Source of the DNA: JBHHXR01 sp046757205
GTDB taxonomy: Bacteria > Pseudomonadota > Alphaproteobacteria > Rhodobacterales > Rhodobacteraceae
DNA length: 7,549 nt
Direction: 5' to 3'
Assembly: GCA_046757205.1 (NCBI GenBank)
Contig: JBHHXR010000183.1
Location: 1 to 7,549, forward strand
Part shown: piece by piece, positions 4,778-7,549 of the stretch
How positions within the stretch are numbered: the first letter of the stretch is position 1
Layout: every line of letters starts with the position of its first letter
Notes under the pieces: model-generated
Told to the model about the DNA's origin: nothing
Database searches by the model: none
What the model saw: the letters and a program-made list of their open reading frames with translations, nothing else
Made by a program: the position numbers and the translations under genes

Positions 4778-5677
4778 TTACTCTTCCAGCACCAGCCGGT
4801 CGTCGGCCACGGCCTTGAACGCCGACACCGCCTTGTCGACCGTCACCTTGGTCTTGGCGCGCTCGATCTCGATCTTGCGTTCCGACAGGGCGAGCAGGAT
4901 GAACGCGCTCAGAAGATCGGCGCATCTTTCCGCCTCCTCCTCGCTCATGGTGTCGGGGTTGCGGCTGAACACGGTGGCCACGCCGCGGCGGTTCTCGACC
5001 AGTTGCGGCGGCAGTTCGCGGCGCAGGAAGTCGATCTTCTCGTCCATGGTCAGCCGGTCGAAATCCGCCTGTTCCATCACCAGATCGGCGTTTTCGAAGC
5101 TGCGGTCGATCAGCCGGCCGAAGACCCGGCGCAGATAGGACACGGCGCCCAGATGCGCGCCGCTCGAGGCAAGCTGCATCGACTTGGCGATCTCCGCGCG
5201 ATCCTTGGCCGGCAGGAACGCCTCGTAGGGTTCCAGGCTGCGCGTGGTCAGTTCCGCCAGCGACGGGTACTGCCCGGTCTTGATGATCTCAGCGCCCTGC
5301 ATCAGGCGGTTGCCGAGCTTCGACTTGACCAGGATCGAGCGCAGGTGCAGCGACAGGTAGATGGCGTGGCTCGGGTTGTTCTGGCAGGCGAGCTTCGCGT
5401 TCCTGACACCCGTCACGTCCTGCGTGGCGCTGCTCTCGTCGAGGCTGCGGGAGTGGAACAGGCACTCGGTTCCGCACTCCACGCAGGCGCCGCGTATCTT
5501 GACGCCGTCATCGGTGAAGAGCGGCCGGATGTCGTGAAGGTTCTTGGCCTCCATCGGCTCGTAGAGCGGCAGGCTGAACACCAGCCGCGCGAAATTGAAC
5601 ACCGGCGCCCGCGCTTCCGTCAGCCGCCCAACGCTGGCGCCCAGATGCAGACGCCTTTCCTGACCCTTGTCATCCAT
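4778..5677 (-). CDS. Protein of unknown function with zinc-cluster-like motif
   Basis: The product is 299 aa, with no signal peptide or membrane segment. Its N-terminal third has CVECGTEC (Cys65, Cys68, Cys72) and, 26 residues past Cys72, CQNNPSH (Cys98, His104), which would suit a zinc ribbon of C-x2-C...C-x5-H type. A central helical part contains IAKSMQLASSGAHLGAVSYLRRVFGRLID (about 163-191), a pattern I associate with uncharacterised proteins bearing GxGSFVYLRRIFExLI-like helices. The C-terminal half is highly charged and helical (MEQADFDRLTMDEKIDFLRRELP; RKIEIERAKTKVTVDKA). The ATG at 5677 is used because the frame is well formed from there; its ribosome-binding site is weak (AGG three bases away), and Met42 is an alternative. 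It is monocistronic, with its own promoter and terminator. No function can be assigned. Confidence 0.8.
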   Translation of the reverse strand: MDDKGQERRLHLGASVGRLTEARAPVFNFARLVFSLPLYEPMEAKNLHDIRPLFTDDGVKIRGACVECGTECLFHSRSLDESSATQDVTGVRNAKLACQNNPSHAIYLSLHLRSILVKSKLGNRLMQGAEIIKTGQYPSLAELTTRSLEPYEAFLPAKDRAEIAKSMQLASSGAHLGAVSYLRRVFGRLIDRSFENADLVMEQADFDRLTMDEKIDFLRRELPPQLVENRRGVATVFSRNPDTMSEEEAERCADLLSAFILLALSERKIEIERAKTKVTVDKAVSAFKAVADDRLVLEE

Positions 5678-5947
5678 GACCTAGCCCCGCTCGTGCCTCG
5701 GCGCCGCGCACCATGCGCGGCCCCCTGCCGTCCGCGAGCCGATGACGGCTGCTGCGGACTCCCGGTCTGCGACATGTCTTTGTGCACCCCCGACCGGGTT
5801 CGGACGACACAATAGCAAATCTTTTCCCCGATGTCCCGCGCTTCCGCCAGGAATCGGCACGTCGGGAAAAGAACGACGCCGGTACGGGATAGCGCGTGAA
5901 ATTGATGTTCATGGGAAAAATCTTGCCGATAGACGTTAATGTTTCGT
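5678..5947 (-). promoter_or_regulatory. Long upstream region of the zinc-cluster gene
   Basis: This 270-base stretch holds no convincing gene. On the - strand GGGACA (5837-5832), a 17-base spacer and TATTGT (5814-5809) preceded by TGC (5817-5815, extended -10) make a plausible promoter with a start near 5802, giving a leader of about 125 bases. A perfect 8-bp hairpin, GCCGCGCA/TGCGCGGC with loop CCA, lies at 5703-5721 in that leader. From about 5896 the DNA becomes notably AT-rich up to the IS30 remnant. Confidence 0.5.
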
Positions 5948-6271
5948 TTACCGCGACGGAATCGATTCGCGGCGGCGCGGCGGGACAGCGCAGCGCACGT
6001 CCGAAGCACGACGCCCTTTCCACGATTCGCCCCGCCCGGCCGTCTGTCCCCGGGGCGTCAGCCCCGGATCGCCCGCCTCGGGGCAGGCGCGGCGCTTGGC
6101 GCTGGCGGGCTTGCAGCCATCGGCGTTCCGGTTCCGCTCCAATTCCGCATGGATCGTCCCGCGATGCCGGCCCATGCGGCGCGCAATCTCGGATTTTGCA
6201 AGTGCCATGTCGATCAAGGCGCACAAGCGGCATCGTTCCTCAGGCGTTAAGCGGTTGTATCTCTGTCCCAT
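5948..6271 (-). pseudogene. IS30-type transposase remnant, N-terminal part only
   Basis: The ATG at 6271 opens MGQRYNRLTPEERCRLCALIDMALAKSEIARRMGRHRGTIHAELERNRNADG, the helix-turn-helix (HTH_38) start of an IS30-family transposase: YxxLTxEER, then eIAxxmGRxxgTI, then ELxRN. Recognisable homology runs to about residue 62 (base ~6086). After that the frame continues to a TAA at 5948-5950 as arginine- and proline-rich sequence unlike IS30. The DDE catalytic domain (family length about 320-380 aa) is absent in every frame on the 5678-6085 side, so the element is a dead 5' fragment. Its partner sequence was lost by deletion or rearrangement. Family call is good, exact breakpoint uncertain. Confidence 0.65.
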
Positions 6272-6323
6272 GGCGATCCCGGATATCCCGGGTGTCGCAC
6301 CTGGATTTGGAATCTGGATATAA

Positions 6324-6339
6324 GGAACGTCTGATCAAC
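6324..6339 (+). repeat. IS5 left terminal inverted repeat
   Basis: GGAACGTCTGATCAAC pairs with the element's other end at 13 of 16 positions; mismatches are at positions 4, 12 and 13. It lies on the transposase 3' side. Confidence 0.8.
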
Positions 6340-6455
6340 GCCTCGGCTTCGCCGTTTCGGTCTGATTTTGGCGTGGTGCGACCGGTTTCACCGTAGTTCT
6401 GGCCGTTTGGCTACTGTATTCGCTGCCGCCCGCCTGTTTTGGACGGACTCCCCCA

Positions 6456-7412
6456 TCACGCCATCAACCGCCTTCGGACCAGATACAGATTGCCGAGGGC
6501 GAACAGGCTGAACAACTGCGCCCGGTTCTTTGCCAGTCCGCGATACCGGGTCTTGATGTAGCCGAACTGACGTTTCAGCACCCGGAACGGATGCTCGACC
6601 CGTGCCCTGACCTTGGCGATCAGGCGGTTGATGTATTCGTCGTCCGCGTGCAACTCACCGCCCTTGGGGGCCTTTCTCATCACGCCCCAAAACTTGCCGG
6701 GTCCGGCGAAGGCTTCGGCCCGCTCGGCGCTGACATAGGCCTTGTCCGCCCAGATTGAGGTCTCGGCACCGTGCAGAAGATCGTCCCAAACGCGACTGTC
6801 ATGGACTTTGGCCGTGGTCGTATCCAAGCTGTGCACGATGCCGCTGTCGGCATCCACCCCGACATGCGCTTTCATGCCGAAATACCAGTCATTGCCTTTC
6901 TTGGTGCTGCTCATGTCGGGGTCGCGCTTGCCTGCCTTGTTCTTTGTCGAAGACGGCGCGTCGATGATCGTCGCATCGACCAGCGTGCCCGAGCGCAGCG
7001 TCATACCCTTCTCGGTCAGGTATTCGTTCACCTCGGCGAAGATCGCCTCGCTCAGGTTGTGGCGTTCCAGAAGGTGGCGGAAGTTCAGGATCGTTGTTTC
7101 ATCGGGGATACGGTCATCGCCCAGCTCCAGTCCGGCGAAACGGCGCATGGCGTCACTGTCATAGAGGCTCTCCTCGGCCATCGGATCGCTCAGCGCATAC
7201 CATTGCTGCAGGCAATAGATGCGTAGCATCACCGCCAATGGAATCGCCGGGCGACCACCCTTGCTGCCCATTTTCGGATAGCGCGGTTCGATCAGTGCCA
7301 GCAGTCGTGGCCACGGCACCACCACTTCCATCTCGCTCAGGAACTTCTCGCGCCGCGTTACCTTCTTCTTGGAGGCATGGGCAAGAGAGGCAAACGTTAT
7401 CTGCTTGGGCAT
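6456..7412 (-). CDS. IS5-family DDE transposase
   Basis: The product is 318 aa, full length for IS5 transposases. An N-terminal DUF772-like helical domain (GGRPAIPLAVMLRIYCLQQWYALSDPMAEESLYD, about 52-85; RIPDETTILNFRHLLE, 101-116) is followed by the DDE catalytic domain: Asp146 in GTLVDATIIDAP, Asp223 in WADKAY and Glu273 in RARVEHPFRVLKRQFG, with Lys280 at the expected seven residues after Glu. All catalytic residues are present and there is no frameshift, so the enzyme is likely active. The ATG at 7412 has AAGGAG (7425-7420) seven bases upstream; the frame also begins with a TTG at 7415, which is less likely. The protein cuts and joins the ends at 6324 and 7484. Confidence 0.95.
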   Translation of the reverse strand: MPKQITFASLAHASKKKVTRREKFLSEMEVVVPWPRLLALIEPRYPKMGSKGGRPAIPLAVMLRIYCLQQWYALSDPMAEESLYDSDAMRRFAGLELGDDRIPDETTILNFRHLLERHNLSEAIFAEVNEYLTEKGMTLRSGTLVDATIIDAPSSTKNKAGKRDPDMSSTKKGNDWYFGMKAHVGVDADSGIVHSLDTTTAKVHDSRVWDDLLHGAETSIWADKAYVSAERAEAFAGPGKFWGVMRKAPKGGELHADDEYINRLIAKVRARVEHPFRVLKRQFGYIKTRYRGLAKNRAQLFSLFALGNLYLVRRRLMA

Positions 7413-7468
7413 CAACAGGCTCCTTGATCGCTCAACCCGAGCCTATCAGATCACGGCGTCGTGCCTAG

Positions 7469-7484
7469 GTTTTTCAGACGCTCC
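7469..7484 (-). repeat. IS5 right terminal inverted repeat
   Basis: Read on the - strand it is GGAGCGTCTGAAAAAC, the partner of 6324-6339, and lies on the transposase promoter side, 57 bases upstream of the transposase ATG. Confidence 0.8.
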
Positions 7485-7549
7485 TACACCGGAAGCGCAT
7501 GCGCTGATGGATTTCCTGAAGACCCCGATCGCGCATGAGGTCTGGATGG
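7485..7549 (+). pseudogene. Possible 3' fragment of a periplasmic substrate-binding protein gene
   Basis: Outside the IS, the frame in register with 7486 reads TPEAHALMDFLKTPIAHEVWM and runs off the window end. This resembles the segment near the C-terminus of ModA-like and related ABC-transporter binding proteins (pattern P-x-A-x-x-x-x-F-L-x-S/T-P-x-A). If right, the IS end abuts the interior of that gene and the 5' part is missing, because the other side of the IS is IS30 debris. Only 21 residues are visible, so this is tentative. Confidence 0.35.

Larger units (their letters stand above)
6324..7484 (-). mobile_element. IS5-family insertion sequence, apparently intact, 1161 bp
   Basis: The ends are imperfect inverted repeats: GGAACGTCTGATCAAC at 6324-6339 and, on the other strand, GGAGCGTCTGAAAAAC at 7484-7469, matching at 13 of 16 positions. 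One further A outside each end could belong to the repeat. Further inside, both ends also share CGCCGT and TCTGAT blocks. The single transposase gene fills most of the element and runs on the - strand. I could not find a matching target duplication: the left flank reads ATATAA and the right flank TACACC. Confidence 0.85.

Noticed and set aside
3956..5815. Very long + strand open frame of 619 codons
   Set aside because: It lies antisense to the GNAT and zinc-cluster genes and reads through the terminator between them. Its Arg/Gly/Ala/Gln-rich product shows no domain; it results from high GC at third positions.
5670..6233. 187-codon - strand frame as a continuation of the IS30 transposase by frameshift
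   Set aside because: I looked for the IS30 GWSPEQIAGRL and DDE motifs in all three - strand frames downstream of the HTH and found none, so a truncation is more likely than a simple frameshift.
6375..6392. GGTG-cg-ACCGGT-tt-CACC dyad
   Set aside because: It lies inside the IS5 non-coding end and is probably part of that element; no separate role is supported.
5896..6396. 166-codon + strand frame across the IS30 remnant and the IS5 left end
   Set aside because: It crosses the IS boundary and is antisense to the IS30 HTH sequence, which has real family motifs; the product is unrecognisable.
6742..7226. Several + strand frames inside the IS5 transposase
   Set aside because: They are antisense to an intact DDE transposase, with no independent ribosome-binding site or motif support.
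1..7549. CRISPR array, tRNA, rRNA or known riboswitch
   Set aside because: I saw no regularly spaced repeats, no cloverleaf with a TTC-type T-loop, no rRNA-like sequence and no riboswitch core on either strand.

Overview
The window is GC-rich, tightly packed chromosomal DNA that looks alphaproteobacterial. The clues are strong GC bias at third codon positions, a DUF1467 gene directly behind methylmalonyl-CoA epimerase (a pairing I associate with Alphaproteobacteria), TTGAC-type -35 boxes with loose -10 boxes, and insertion sequences of types common in that class. I cannot assign a genus.

Left part (1-1688, all + strand). The 3' end of a DUF2064 (TIGR04282-type) glycosyltransferase-like gene is followed by a 79-base AT-rich promoter region. 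A likely three-gene operon comes next: an ArsR-type winged-helix repressor without cysteines, an SRPBCC/AHSA1 (START-like) hydrophobic-ligand-binding protein that overlaps it by 8 bases, and a small DUF1761 membrane protein. The promoter lies so close to the repressor ATG that its mRNA is probably leaderless.

Middle part (1689-4754). Methylmalonyl-CoA epimerase and a small two-helix DUF1467 membrane protein form a + strand pair. They converge, with only 4 bases between stops, on a - strand pair made of a nitroreductase and a 4-TM EI24/CysZ-like membrane protein that overlap by ATGA. Upstream of the nitroreductase is a 167-base intergenic region rich in dyad symmetry. Next on the - strand is a RimJ/RimL-type GNAT acetyltransferase, which also seems to be leaderless. 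A clear rho-independent terminator separates it from the next gene.

Right part (4755-7549). A 299-aa - strand protein of unknown function carries a C-x2-C...C-x5-H zinc-binding-like cluster and has a leader of roughly 125 bases containing a perfect hairpin. Beyond its promoter lies mobile-element debris: the N-terminal fragment of an IS30-type transposase, then an apparently intact 1161-bp IS5-family element (transposase plus imperfect terminal repeats) without an obvious target duplication. The last 65 bases outside this IS could encode a scrap of a periplasmic substrate-binding protein.

I found no CRISPR array, tRNA, rRNA or recognised defence system. The best candidates for something under-described are the ArsR/SRPBCC/DUF1761 operon with its leaderless promoter, and the zinc-cluster protein next to the IS scar.
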